From assembly GCA_014529385.2 (NCBI GenBank), contig CM043964.1:3964997-4028996 (forward strand): a stretch of DNA of 64,000 nucleotides, written 5' to 3'. Numbering within the stretch: position 1 is the stretch's first letter; each line of letters starts with the position of its first letter. Made by a program: the position numbers and the translations under genes. A model generated the notes under the pieces. The model did no database searches. It saw only the letters and a program-made list of their open reading frames with translations, and had not been told where the DNA came from. Origin of the DNA: Adiantum capillus-veneris. Taxonomy: Eukaryota; Streptophyta; Polypodiopsida; Polypodiales; Pteridaceae. Shown here piece by piece: positions 25,123 to 35,925 of this stretch.

Positions 25123-28100
25123 ATGCACTTACACTCTGGGCGGGTGCTAGAACACGAGCATATTGAGGGTGCCTCTGTTCATACGGACACCCATTACCCA
25201 TCCACGATAAGCTCTAGACCCTCAGCGGGGACACAAGGTAGCACCACCCAAGACCCTAAAATAGCCGCTAGTGATTCCTCCTCCGACTCAGAAATCATGG
25301 AAGCATACCCTACCCAAAACACTGAGAGAGAAGGCCATGCACCTCCCGAAGCTCCACAGCCTAGTACTAGTATGTTTAGCCGTTTCATGGAAACATTAGG
25401 TAGAGCTACTCGCTCGGAACCTGATGCAAATGAAGCACACGAAGGGGGTGGGGAAGTGGACTCTCCTTTCACATCGCACGTGGACCCCACACCCCCAAAG
25501 AGTGTCCATGTGGATATCCTGCCAACTTCTTACCAAGAAGGCCCTGTTGAGCTGCCTCCTTCAGAAGTTCCCTCTAGAGTACCGTTGGTGGCAAGTAAAA
25601 CCACGGGGAGCAACATTGCTTCTACCTCACAAGAAACCGTTAACACGTCGACTCTAGAAGGATTGTTCATTAATGATCATTGGACATACGACCTCCACAC
25701 TGAGGTGTTGACGGATCTACACTCTGGCCACGCCTACCATGTAGGATGGATAGAGATTGTACAATCCACCTCTAGTGCCACGAGCATCGAAGATCAACAG
25801 AAAATGATCTGTAATGTTATCCATGGCATTATTCAATCAGAAAGGCAAAACCGAGGGGTAAATATACTCTCAACTGACCCCATGAGATTTCTGGATAAGA
25901 GCAAGGCTCAACAGCCTACTCTATCACAAATGGAGACTCCTCTAATGAGCCCCATGGACCCATCTTACGTCATTTCACCTGGGGTCTCTATGCAATCTGA
26001 GCCTCCGAGCGAAAACTTTAGCTTCCCTAACTTGGCTCAACCCTCTATTAAGGAAAACACAGTGCTCACTCCAAGGATAAGCCTGACAGAGAATGTACCG
26101 ATGATATCTACGGTTAGCGTAGTGCCACTACCTAGTGTCGTAGTACCTAATATGGGGCCTCGACCGTATGTGCCTCTAGCCCCTTATGCACACATGGCCC
26201 CCACACCTCCAATTGTACCACTTGCTTATGCTCCTCGAGTGCCGATCCCTAGCTCTTATCCGAGTGGACCTATGCCCGGTTATGTTCCATATCCTGCATC
26301 ATCCACACATATGCCAAGACCGGTACCCGTTCCTCTCCCACATATGATTCCAAGAGTACCTCCACCGGCCCTGCCTCCTCACATAGGTGACTTGGCAGCG
26401 TTTGCTCAAACCATAGGTCGATCTATCGCGGAAAATATGCGTCATGCATCTGATAGAGAGCCTAGAAGTAAGGCAGTACAAATTGCCAAAATCACGCAAA
26501 AATTCAATGGGGACGAAGATGCTAGGAAACACATTGAAGTGTTTGAACAAGTATGTGATTCCTTAGGGGAACGCAACAAACTACATAAGTGCAATGCCTT
26601 AAGCTTGACATTAAGTGGGAAGGTTGGAGATTGGTATAGGACCCTAAGGGTGGACGAGAAAACAATCTACCCTACCCTTCGAAGGTTGTTTCTAAAGGAG
26701 TACATACGAGAAGGTGTGCTTTGGGGTGTAGCATCTCAGCTACAGAAGGCCGAACGTAAGGAAGGAGAGTCAGTAAGGGACTTCATTAGTCGTCTAAAGC
26801 ACTTAAACTCTCGCTGCCCTGTAAATGAGCGCTTCAACAATAACCAACTGCTTGATCGATTCATTCGAGGGTTGAGGAATGAAGGAATCTATAATGGACT
26901 AGTGATTAGAGGTATCACAACCTGGGAAGATGTCACTGCCAATGCAATCCAATTAGAGGACAACTTGATGATAGCAGGCATGAGGGTGTCTACTGACACG
27001 AGATCCACTAGCTCACAAGCCATTGAGTATGAACCCATGACTGCAAAGCCCATTGCCAATGAGCCAAAGGTATTTGAGACATTCTTGACAGACCTCACCA
27101 AGGCAATCCAAGAGTCTCTTAAGGATAATCGACCCCCTCAAAATAGTCACATGTATCCAAGAAGGGAGCAACAATGGTGTTCCATTTGCTTAGGTCCACA
27201 TAGCACTAGTGAGTGCCCTACGTTTAGAGTAAAATTTAATGGAACTTGCAACGCATGTGGTAGGTATGGTCACCAAGGTAAGGATTGTTTAATGATCAAA
27301 CGTATGATGGAAAATATACCACCTGTAGCCTGGACGGATGCGCCTCGAGCTCCTGTATTGATGCCTGCTCCACCTGTTGAGCAACTACCGCAACACATGG
27401 TCCCTAGATCTCAAAATGTTGTACAAGCTACACCGTTACCACCTCCTGTGCTGGGACCGCAGCCCTCGCATCCAAGAGTCGCCCCTATGAACCAAGTGGG
27501 TTGCGAGCCATCAAATACTTATGCAGATGGCTGTGAGGAGGAAATAGACACTAGTATTGCCTACGGACTTGATACATTGGAAGAGTGTCCTATTTACTAC
27601 ATGGAAGATTGTTGGGGGCAAGTCAAGCCGGTTTATCAAGCTACTGCTCTCGCATCCAGAGGTCAAAATATCAACACCCAGGCTAGGAGGCCACCTCTTC
27701 AATGCTACGAGTGTGGTGGACCACATCGAGTAGCGGAGTGCCCTATTAGGCTGCAAAAGAATGCTGCACAGATGCAAGTGAATCAAGGGAGCACGTCTGC
27801 AATGCCAATACTCACATGTAATCGTTGTGGCATAGATCACTTGATTGCCCAGTGCCCCTATAACCCAAATGCGCCTAAAATCACACCCCTGAATTTGGTC
27901 GAAATTGCTAGTGTGACATCACCAATACCACCCGTCGCACCCGCTTATGCGATTACACGGTCCATGCTTCAAGGGCCAGGACATATCCTCGAAGAGAGAG
28001 ATACCGCGTCAGTTATCCAAGCAAAGAAAAAGAAGACACGAAGGAAGAAGTCGCAGAATACGGAAAATTCAAAGCCAAGTTCCAAAACAAACATAGGAAC

Positions 28101-30303
28101 AGGAGATGACCCCGTGTATATGAATGACCTCGAGGATGATTCAGATTCAGTCGAGACAATGGAGACTAGAACCAATACCACAAAGGGAAAGACCGACAAG
28201 GAAAACCGTAACATGGAACCAAATGAAAACCGAATAAGAGAAAATCATAAAGAGCCTTTGAAAACACCACAAGTGTTTCCAAATCCAATCCAAGACCCCC
28301 AAGATAAACCGCAGGGGCAAAAAGGGAAGAATCGTAAAAAGAAGATTGGGACGTACCCAAACCCTGTAGACGAGATTAAGCAGGTGAAACATCTAAGAGG
28401 TTTAGTGGAGAAGACTCAAAGGAAACTAGAACCAGAACCCATGCAGGTCAAAATTCATGACACAGTGTTTCCCACGCAAGTTCATCCACCCCACATGAAC
28501 CATAGACCGTTAGCCATATCTAGTATCATCCAAGAAGGGAGTGAGGACAGGACATCAAAAAGTGAGCATCCACCCTTCTTGTTGGAAAGGATGTTTAATG
28601 AAGGAATACCTGATCCCATTGAGGAATATGAGATTCCATCCTCACCAGTTCCTAGTCAAGGACCTACACCCTGCAAAACGCCAATGAATGTTGCCAAACT
28701 AGTGGACTTCATGTCTTCTGAGGTCCGAACCACGATCATAGCAAAGCTGTATGGAGATCCTGAGTTATTCCTTGCACTTCGAGCATTCCTTAACGGAGAG
28801 CTACGAACGGGATTACCGCAGTTTGCGCAACCAAATAGGCCTGACTCGATTATGATTGATGAGGAAAATCATGTGCAATCACTTGACTTAGATGGACACG
28901 AGTCTGTGATCGAGGTACCCATTAACGAATTAGGGCAGTATTTTGAAGGCGACGAGTCTAATGCGACCCTACCCATCACTACCAAGGGATTAACTATAAA
29001 GGGAATTCTTGATGGTGGTGCGGGAGTTAGCATCGTTACAAAAGATTGTTGGGAATCCATGGGAAAACCCCGCCTCAGTGTTACTAACATTGTGGTAAAG
29101 ATGGCAAATGGTACCATAGCCAAACCTATGGGGATGCTCAAGGATCTTAAGATCAAAGTTCTAGGACACAAGGTACGACATACGTTCATTGTAATGGATT
29201 TCTCTAAACACCTTATGTCATATGAAATGATTTTAGGACGACCATTCATGAGGGAAGCACAAATGGTTCACGATTGGTCTAAAAATCATGTCTATTTGCA
29301 ATTCCAAGACTCTGTCCTTAGAGTGGATTTGGTGATTGGTAAGGTACACCCCTTAGGGAGTAAAACCATTATTGATCATCGCTCTGACACCACAGTTCAC
29401 TCGGCCCCACTACAATATTGTTACACTTGTAAGAAGGATACAGACATTGGCCAAGATTCTCCTTATATGGATATCCTACCTGGGATGACTGAGTCGGACA
29501 ATGTGGATTGGGTCCACCTAGCATCAACCATAGACACTTGGGGAAATAGGGGGGCGACCTGGGTAACACCTGAGGGGGATGAAATGCCTATACCCTTAAA
29601 TATGCTACAAGCAATGCATATCGCTTCCGACAAGACTCATCCTAAGGTAACAAAGAAAACATACAAGTGGGTCCCTAAAGCTTCTTTAGTGACCATAGCT
29701 AGTGCTAAAAAACAGAAGCCTTGTAAGAAACGTACCACTCACTTCAAGAAATGTAAAGAAACGTTGTGTTGGATTCCTAAACGACTATTGGAAGCCCAAG
29801 GATACTATGAAGGAAATGATCAAATCTGGGTGCCCAAACGTAAAGTATACTCTTACCTGTCACCTGGCCCATGTAAACCCAATCCTGTGGCTCCAAAACA
29901 AATTGAAAATCGCGGAAAGGAAAAAATCATGGAACGTTACACACCCGTTCTAGAGCTAGTTTGGGTACCAAAGAAAGAACGATTTGTCCCACCTAGCTCA
30001 GGAACAGGGAAATCAAATGAAGCTTCTTGCTCTTCATGTAGTTCCTATACGCAAATAGAAGCTTCGACACAACCTCCACCTACCACTGTACATATCCATC
30101 CAAGCACGAAAGAGTTTGCACCTTCCGGGGTAAGTTCACCACCTACAACAACGTTGCAAATAAAATCCTGGGAGAGTACCTTACCACCCTTACAGCTTGA
30201 CGAGGCACCTAGGGTAATAGAAAACTACTGGCAAAAATCCTCACCTATTACCAACTGGAACAATTGGTTTCAAAGGGTGACAAGCTCATTTCAAACGGTA
30301 TGA
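25123..30303 (+). CDS. Gag-protease polyprotein, 1726 aa, intact
   Basis: It would form the element's capsid and mature it. The first 340 residues are Ser/Thr/Pro-rich. A Pro-rich stretch (about 345-425) precedes a retrotransposon Gag capsid domain (about 445-620: FNGDEDARKHIEVFE, then LSGKVGDWYR and the FRD-like 'ESVRDFISRLKHLN'). Four zinc knuckles follow near 686, 708, 861 and 898. One is the usual CX2CX4HX4C and three are CX2CX3HX4C. Lys/Arg-rich blocks lie near 965-985 and 1070. A retropepsin-like domain has ILDGGAGVS at 1295-1303 with the active Asp near 1297, and the matching EMILGRPFM further on. The tail has Trp-Pro-Lys motifs (about 1515-1620). There is no RT or integrase and no stop or frameshift. 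The length is large for a Gag-Pro. The reading frame suggests recent constraint or youth. Confidence 0.9.
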   Translation: MHLHSGRVLEHEHIEGASVHTDTHYPSTISSRPSAGTQGSTTQDPKIAASDSSSDSEIMEAYPTQNTEREGHAPPEAPQPSTSMFSRFMETLGRATRSEPDANEAHEGGGEVDSPFTSHVDPTPPKSVHVDILPTSYQEGPVELPPSEVPSRVPLVASKTTGSNIASTSQETVNTSTLEGLFINDHWTYDLHTEVLTDLHSGHAYHVGWIEIVQSTSSATSIEDQQKMICNVIHGIIQSERQNRGVNILSTDPMRFLDKSKAQQPTLSQMETPLMSPMDPSYVISPGVSMQSEPPSENFSFPNLAQPSIKENTVLTPRISLTENVPMISTVSVVPLPSVVVPNMGPRPYVPLAPYAHMAPTPPIVPLAYAPRVPIPSSYPSGPMPGYVPYPASSTHMPRPVPVPLPHMIPRVPPPALPPHIGDLAAFAQTIGRSIAENMRHASDREPRSKAVQIAKITQKFNGDEDARKHIEVFEQVCDSLGERNKLHKCNALSLTLSGKVGDWYRTLRVDEKTIYPTLRRLFLKEYIREGVLWGVASQLQKAERKEGESVRDFISRLKHLNSRCPVNERFNNNQLLDRFIRGLRNEGIYNGLVIRGITTWEDVTANAIQLEDNLMIAGMRVSTDTRSTSSQAIEYEPMTAKPIANEPKVFETFLTDLTKAIQESLKDNRPPQNSHMYPRREQQWCSICLGPHSTSECPTFRVKFNGTCNACGRYGHQGKDCLMIKRMMENIPPVAWTDAPRAPVLMPAPPVEQLPQHMVPRSQNVVQATPLPPPVLGPQPSHPRVAPMNQVGCEPSNTYADGCEEEIDTSIAYGLDTLEECPIYYMEDCWGQVKPVYQATALASRGQNINTQARRPPLQCYECGGPHRVAECPIRLQKNAAQMQVNQGSTSAMPILTCNRCGIDHLIAQCPYNPNAPKITPLNLVEIASVTSPIPPVAPAYAITRSMLQGPGHILEERDTASVIQAKKKKTRRKKSQNTENSKPSSKTNIGTGDDPVYMNDLEDDSDSVETMETRTNTTKGKTDKENRNMEPNENRIRENHKEPLKTPQVFPNPIQDPQDKPQGQKGKNRKKKIGTYPNPVDEIKQVKHLRGLVEKTQRKLEPEPMQVKIHDTVFPTQVHPPHMNHRPLAISSIIQEGSEDRTSKSEHPPFLLERMFNEGIPDPIEEYEIPSSPVPSQGPTPCKTPMNVAKLVDFMSSEVRTTIIAKLYGDPELFLALRAFLNGELRTGLPQFAQPNRPDSIMIDEENHVQSLDLDGHESVIEVPINELGQYFEGDESNATLPITTKGLTIKGILDGGAGVSIVTKDCWESMGKPRLSVTNIVVKMANGTIAKPMGMLKDLKIKVLGHKVRHTFIVMDFSKHLMSYEMILGRPFMREAQMVHDWSKNHVYLQFQDSVLRVDLVIGKVHPLGSKTIIDHRSDTTVHSAPLQYCYTCKKDTDIGQDSPYMDILPGMTESDNVDWVHLASTIDTWGNRGATWVTPEGDEMPIPLNMLQAMHIASDKTHPKVTKKTYKWVPKASLVTIASAKKQKPCKKRTTHFKKCKETLCWIPKRLLEAQGYYEGNDQIWVPKRKVYSYLSPGPCKPNPVAPKQIENRGKEKIMERYTPVLELVWVPKKERFVPPSSGTGKSNEASCSSCSSYTQIEASTQPPPTTVHIHPSTKEFAPSGVSSPPTTTLQIKSWESTLPPLQLDEAPRVIENYWQKSSPITNWNNWFQRVTSSFQTV

Positions 30304-32371
30304 TCTACCCAAGGAAGGGGGGAGTGTTTGCTGACAGTCATCATTCATTTGTTTCCCTCTCAACCTTTTTCCCTGACCTCTCAATCTCCGATCTTAGGGA
30401 ATGTATATATATAGCCTTATACTCACAAAAAAACAAAAATAGTAAAGAGCAAGAGCGCCTAGCAATGAGAGAGCACCCTATCAGATCTTACATATAAGTC
30501 TAAATTCACCGTGTCAATTCAAACAACACACAAAAACAACTCTTATGTTTTAATGGCCTAACCAAATCTATCTGTCTTGTCAGAAATGGCTACTTCACCA
30601 GAGGCATGCACTTCTATTTTTGATGAAAGGTACCCCTTGTCTTTTCAACAAGTGTTCTACGTATGCTACCCTATACTTTCTTGCGAATGGGATTTGATAG
30701 AGAGCCTTGCATGTGAGAGAAATTTTGAGGAGTTAGAATGGCTGATACGTCTATGGCTAACTAGTGATCCCTACCCAGTAGCGAATGTGTCTCCAATGGC
30801 ACATGCTTATTCTTTTGCACAAGATGAGTATCCACGCATCACGAGGTTCTTGATTAGCATGCTTGCACAAGAGGATGATGAAGAGGAACTAATAGAGACC
30901 GAGGAAGACTATGGCCTCACGGACAACGATTTTATTTATCTAGATGATGAGGATAGAGGCCTAGCCTTAGGGTGGCCACCCGGTTTATATAATATCCTCT
31001 TTCCTTGATTCTAAAAGGGGTGACAGATAGGTAGGTTAGGGGTCTAGATTGTGTTTTGAGTTTGTTTTTTAGGAGTTTTAATTTTTCCCACTGATGTGCC
31101 TCCTGGAGGTATTCCTTTTGTTTCCTAGTGTGTACAGGAGCGTGTTGCTATTGATAGGATTTGGACCTTCATGGAACCTTTCTCTCGTTCACACTTCAAA
31201 TCAAGCGCGACCATCAACACAAACAGGTGTTTCTTATCCATTAGCATTGCCCTTATCTTTTTTGCATCCATGTTTGTCTGCTTTGATTGTGATTGGTAGC
31301 ATAATATTCAGCGCATTGGCTTAGTATCAAACATTTAATTCAATGTAATGTTTTGTCATAATCACTTGTCTAGGTTTAAAAATCAAGCAGTCCGACTAAG
31401 CTAGTTTGACCAAGTTAGGTGTTAGAGATCTTCTCTTAATACCATGGGGAATGCCTTCCTAATAAACAATGGTTACTTAGGTTCTTAATCCGATTTAGGC
31501 AGCATTGTATGAAATGTACTAGGGCTTTCTAGTGGGCTTAACCCTATTGACCTTTAGCGTAAGTATTATAAAGGGAGCTTACTAATGTGATGAGCCTGGG
31601 GAGGGTAACAGTGTTATATGACCCCCCAAAGTTACAAAATTAAAATGATGAAAATGAACAAACAAAAAATCAAAGTGCCACAATGTAAAATTTTAAGCTG
31701 GAAGAGAAATCTCAGCTTGATTTGGTACTTCACTCACATGTATCGCCTATGGTACTAGAGCCCTAGAGGTTCCCAGTGTGGGCGCTTTTCCTTGAGAAGC
31801 AAAAAACCCAAGGCATACAAAATAAGCACACACATCATAATTGAATCAATGTGAAAAGACTTTGGGGGGTCAAAGAAAAAGTAATCAGTCAGGCGATGAT
31901 TTCATGAGAAATTCCTTTTATGGTAGCTTAACTACAAGGTTTTCTAGATATAGCCTCTAGTCAGCCCTTGAACATGAATACTTGGCTCTCGCGATTAAAC
32001 AACTTAATTGACCACAGAAAGTTAAGAAGCTTACCCATGGTATTAATATTTGATCTCTAGTGCCTTTCGATCGTCAAATTAGCGACCCCAGACTTGTTTA
32101 ATTTTTTGCCTTTACATCTGTTTATGCATTTGATTACATTGCAATTTAATGTTCATTGCTAACAAATTGTTTGAAATTCTTTGACCAATCAATGTGTCTC
32201 CCTAAAACTGCATATGCTTTTTAAGAGAATGCACTTACTGTGCCAATGTTGTTTGATTTTGCAGTGACTGAAGAAGGCTAAGGACATTCATCTCAAATGC
32301 TCTTCCACCTCGACGATCCAGCTTCAACTCAATAGCTTCCGAGGACGGAATCTACATCAGGAAGGGGGGCA
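30304..32371 (+). other. 3' internal region of the 9.3-kb element
   Basis: About 2 kb separates the gag-pro stop from the 3' LTR. It holds one small ORF (30586-31008) and otherwise non-coding AT-rich DNA ending in a purine tract. A pol gene would need more than twice this space, so pol was lost or never present in this lineage. Confidence 0.85.
30586..31008 (+). CDS. Small acidic protein of unknown function (140 aa)
   Basis: The ATG at 30586 gives MATSPEACTSIF and the frame runs to TGA at 31008. The first half is hydrophobic/aromatic (SFQQVFYVCYPILSCEWDLI, then ELEWLIRLWL). The second half is strongly acidic (QEDDEEELIETEEDYG). I see no signal peptide and no known domain. It lies 280 bp downstream of gag-pro on the same strand inside an otherwise young element. 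It could be an accessory protein or chance; a spliced subgenomic RNA would be needed to express it. Confidence 0.4.
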   Translation: MATSPEACTSIFDERYPLSFQQVFYVCYPILSCEWDLIESLACERNFEELEWLIRLWLTSDPYPVANVSPMAHAYSFAQDEYPRITRFLISMLAQEDDEEELIETEEDYGLTDNDFIYLDDEDRGLALGWPPGLYNILFP

Positions 32372-32665
32372 TGTTAACCCTCACGGCTCACGGACACCCC
32401 ATCACCTACGACGGACGCGTATTATGTATTTGGTAGAGTCAGGTACCGGGCTTGTCGGACCAATAGGGAAAGGTAGAGTGATCGTCGATGAGAGGCGCAC
32501 TTTAACTTGGACATTCAAGGGATTAGTTGGTTAAGCATGGGCGCCCAAGTGTGAATGGGGTGAGCTCCTATAAAAGCCAACTAAACCTAATTTTTACTCA
32601 TTCTCTCATTTGTGCAATTGAAGAGTGCTCTTGCTCCATCTCCATCTTCTTCTTCTTCACCTCCT

Positions 32666-32698
<33 letters not shown>

Positions 32699-32948
32699 GA
32701 GAGTGTGTGTGCGATCGAGCATTACGAAGGCACGACGGCGGCGAAGCGGTTGAGCGCGGCACGACTGCAGCTTCTTCTTCATCGCGGCGAGGAATCCACC
32801 ACGAAGGCGAGCGTAGAGCGGTGAGTGACACACCCTTTGTTTTCTTGAGCTTGCTAGTTTAGGCTTGTTGTGTGCTTGGAGCCGTTTGTGGCTCGCATAC
32901 GGTGTATTGGCAAGTCCCTTGCTTCGACAGTGCGGCAAGGAGCGCACA
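32372..32948 (+). repeat. 3' LTR of the 9.3-kb element
   Basis: 577 bp, nearly identical to 23620-24194. Two of the three substitutions fall in the last 15 bp. It is followed directly by the ATGTA target duplication. Confidence 0.95.
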
Positions 32949-33698
32949 ATGTACAATGATGGCAACATCAAGAGACGGGAGGAGGAAAAATCCACTCAAG
33001 TGGACGGTACTTCCAACCAGGCACAACATGAATAATGGTGAAGAAAGGTCCTGGGTGCCATAGTTGCAAGAAGGCCTCATGGCGCTCTCGCGTGCGGTGA
33101 GATTTTTTGTAAAGTGTCTCAAACTGACCCCTCGATGTACAAACCATTTCCAACTAGATGTCATGGTGAAGAGTCTCCACTGGTTGAGACTCGAAGATGT
33201 GAAAACAATAGACTCGCCAAATGCACCACAACCTCAAGCCATAGATGATGGAGCTCAAACATGCGGGGTAGATAAAGGCATGGAGCTTGGGCTTCAAGGT
33301 AGATTGAAGCCTGCTCGATTGAGCTACTAGACCTAGATATATGCATAGAGCTCAAACTTATGTTTAGCTGCTATGTAGATATTGACATGGAGCTTGAACT
33401 TAAGATTGGGTTGCTATAGGTAGATAAAGATAGCCTTGCTCACCCAGCTGAGTGCCCTCACCAACATCAAGAAATTTGTGAAAGATATCCTGCTCCTCAC
33501 AGTGCTCACGAGTCACACCTAGTGCCATGCACAATAGCTTAGAGCCAATCGGCCGGGGTCAAGCCTTTAAGTTCTCACCAAGATTTTCTTGGGTCAAGTT
33601 CTTCGAGAGCTTTGTTTTTTGTGTCACCATGTGAAACATGCATGTGTTCTAAGTGGCACATATCCCTTGGATTTAGAGGGTTCTAAACTTCTATGCTA

Positions 33699-33699
<1 letters not shown>

Positions 33700-33738
<39 letters not shown>

Positions 33739-33923
33739 TGCGCGCGCACACACACAACTAGAGCTTAAGTTAGAGCTCCATGTATTTATCTGCCTAGCAG
33801 CTCAAACTTAAGTTTGAGCTAGCAACTCGAATGAAAGTTGAGGCTCCATTCCTATATCTACCTAGCAGTTCAGCTCCATGCCTTTATCTACCTAACGGCT
33901 CGAACTTATGTTCGAGCTCGAAG

Positions 33924-33966
<43 letters not shown>

Positions 33967-33984
33967 CTCGCTCTCTCTCTCTCG
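33700..33984. repeat. CT/CA and CT microsatellites in copy B
   Basis: A short (CT)n(CA)n lies at about 33701-33739 and a longer CT run at about 33927-33982. They are the counterparts of 20567-20734 and 20917-20940 in copy A, with reversed relative lengths. Confidence 0.9.
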
Positions 33985-35112
33985 TGTAGCTAAAAATTAG
34001 TTAGAGCTCCATATCGATGCACCATATTCAGTGTCTTGCATGGCGCCCCACAATCTCTACGATTAAGTGCCGCTAGAGCACACGTGATCACAAATTTAAT
34101 GAACCCTCCTACTCCTTGTCTAGATTCAACTTCCCTCCCTAACGTGGATGCAGCTGCTCCTCCCCATCCAGCTTCGACAACCCCTATGTAGGCAAAGAAG
34201 GGCGACAGAGAGAAACCAGTGTTGGGGCATTCCACAATTGCAAGACTTCTATTCTAGCGGTTTCTCCTTCATCACCCCGACTTGCTTTTGGTGATTATTA
34301 TTTTGGTGAAAATTTCTACCAGCAATTTTGGAACCCGACTTGCTTTTGGTGATTATTATTTTGGTGCCTGCAAACAACCTTCTAAATCATCACCCCGACT
34401 TGCTTTTGGTGATTATTCCCTGTCTGCAACCAAGGCCTTCTCTTTTCCAACATACAACTTGGCTCTCAGTAGTAGTTCCCCTTTCACTTTGACGTCCCCA
34501 CCCCATTCAGCTCTTATCTTTTTTCCTCCTCGTGCTCCTTTCTCCAGTCTCTGTGGCCCTCGACTAGCGGTGAGCTGAAGCGGCAAGCTGAGCATATGAT
34601 TCGGCTTTTCCAAGATCAGTATGCCCTGTGTACGGTTGTCTCTGAGAAAAGCAAGAAAATCGAGATTTCTTTCCGTTTGCACAACCTCAAAAGTTCTTTG
34701 ATCGCACACTCTTCTCTTGCGTGCCGGTTCAGAAGGGGTTCCAAACTAACCATCTCCACTGCATACGGGTATGGAAAAAAGGATTTCAGCATTTCGACTG
34801 AGAAAGGGAGAAGGTTGGCAACACTTGCATGCGAGGGAGATTGAAGGAGGAGATGATGGCTATGAGTGATACTAGGGCATGCATCGAGCTGTGTGCGGAT
34901 GGATGTACGCTTGGAGAGATGGAGTTGAGTGCAGAGCCATGGATCAACGGACGGCATGCCCCATTCCCCTGCCGTCTTCTTTGACGTGAGTTATGTTTGA
35001 ATTTCAAATTAAAGTGCACGTTTGCCAGCATGGCGTGGTTCTTATCATTCAATACCTTTTGTTTTAAGTTTAGTTTAAGTTAGAATAGAAGTCACTTGAA
35101 TTCAGGATTGGC

Positions 35113-35925
35113 GTTAGCTTTGGATTCCCACTTGAAGCCTTGGAATTGGAACGTGATGGTTGAACCTCAAGTTTCAACCTCAATTAACAAGTTTGAGCTA
35201 GAGTTAAGCTGAACGCGAACATCAACCTTGAGTTCAAGCTAAAGCATATATCATTGGACTTTGAACCTCCACCTTAGCCTCCAGCTCGAGAAAGAGAATA
35301 AAAAAATTGGATTTCAAGGCCGTCATGGATAAAGATGTCTACAAACATATAGCCTGGTTCTGTAAGTTTGTGTAAACTCGATACTCACAATTCTTGTATT
35401 GTTTTTGTAGAATGGGAAGACTAGCCACATGGTGGGAAACTATGCATGATTGACAAGCAAGTGCAATGTTAGTTTCAAGAATGCTCAAGATCAAAGAGTA
35501 GCTAGGTAAAATATGTAGTTCCTAGGGCAAGAAGGTTATCACAGTCTAGAACAACCTACGACCTTGAAAATACAAAGTAGAGTTTGAAATACATTTGTGC
35601 ATCATTGGTGCACATACATTTATAAAGACAACCCTTCAACGAAAAATATGGGTACATCATTCAACCACCAACCTTCTTGTATTTGAGTACTATTCAAAAA
35701 CCAAACTAGGTACCTCTGAGTACATTATTTTAACACCAAACTTCATTCAATAGCTTTAGGGAAACACAAAATGCATCCTTTTATTTGGTAAATCGCACAA
35801 AATGCATCCTACATCGGTGTTGAAACAATATTTTTTTTTCCTTTTTTGTGCATATTTGCTCAAATTCCCAAATATTTCTTCTCCCCCCCTGAAGCTAGTC
35901 TTCTTGTAGCTAGCAAAAGGTTGAG
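35113..35925. other. Unannotated stretch right of the duplication
   Basis: I see no coding frame or element end. Scattered 'ttgagct' and 'cttgagttcaagct' words hint at remote copies of the palindromic core that forms the next array. Confidence 0.5.

Larger units (their letters stand above)
23620..32948 (+). mobile_element. Young 9.3-kb LTR retrotransposon with gag-protease only (non-autonomous)
   Basis: LTRs are 23620-24194 (575 bp) and 32372-32948 (577 bp), both TGTTAACCC...CACA. They differ by three substitutions and one GT unit. An exact 5-bp duplication ATGTA (23615-23619 and 32949-32953) flanks the element, and the undisturbed target is seen at 19815-19824 in copy A. The primer site TGGCGCCGTTGCCGGGGA (24199-24216) matches the 3' end of tRNA-Asp, as in Athila/Tat elements. 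The purine tract AGGAAGGGGGGCA ends at 32371. A 1726-codon gag-protease ORF is intact, and no reverse transcriptase, RNase H or integrase frame exists, so enzymes must come from a partner element. Confidence 0.95.
21989..35112. repeat. Copy B of the 3.8-kb tandem duplication (split by a 9.3-kb insertion)
   Basis: Copy B consists of 21989-23619 and 32954-35112. It differs from copy A by an insertion at about 34046-34074, a scrambled block at 34259-34430, and an extra segment of about 110 bp at 34643-34758. The minus-strand relic frame is present again at about 22780-21990, with the same TAG ahead of its Met. Confidence 0.93.

Noticed and set aside
30303-31010. Envelope-like gene of an Athila-type element
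   Set aside because: The small ORF has no signal peptide or membrane anchor and is far too short; nothing supports an envelope role.
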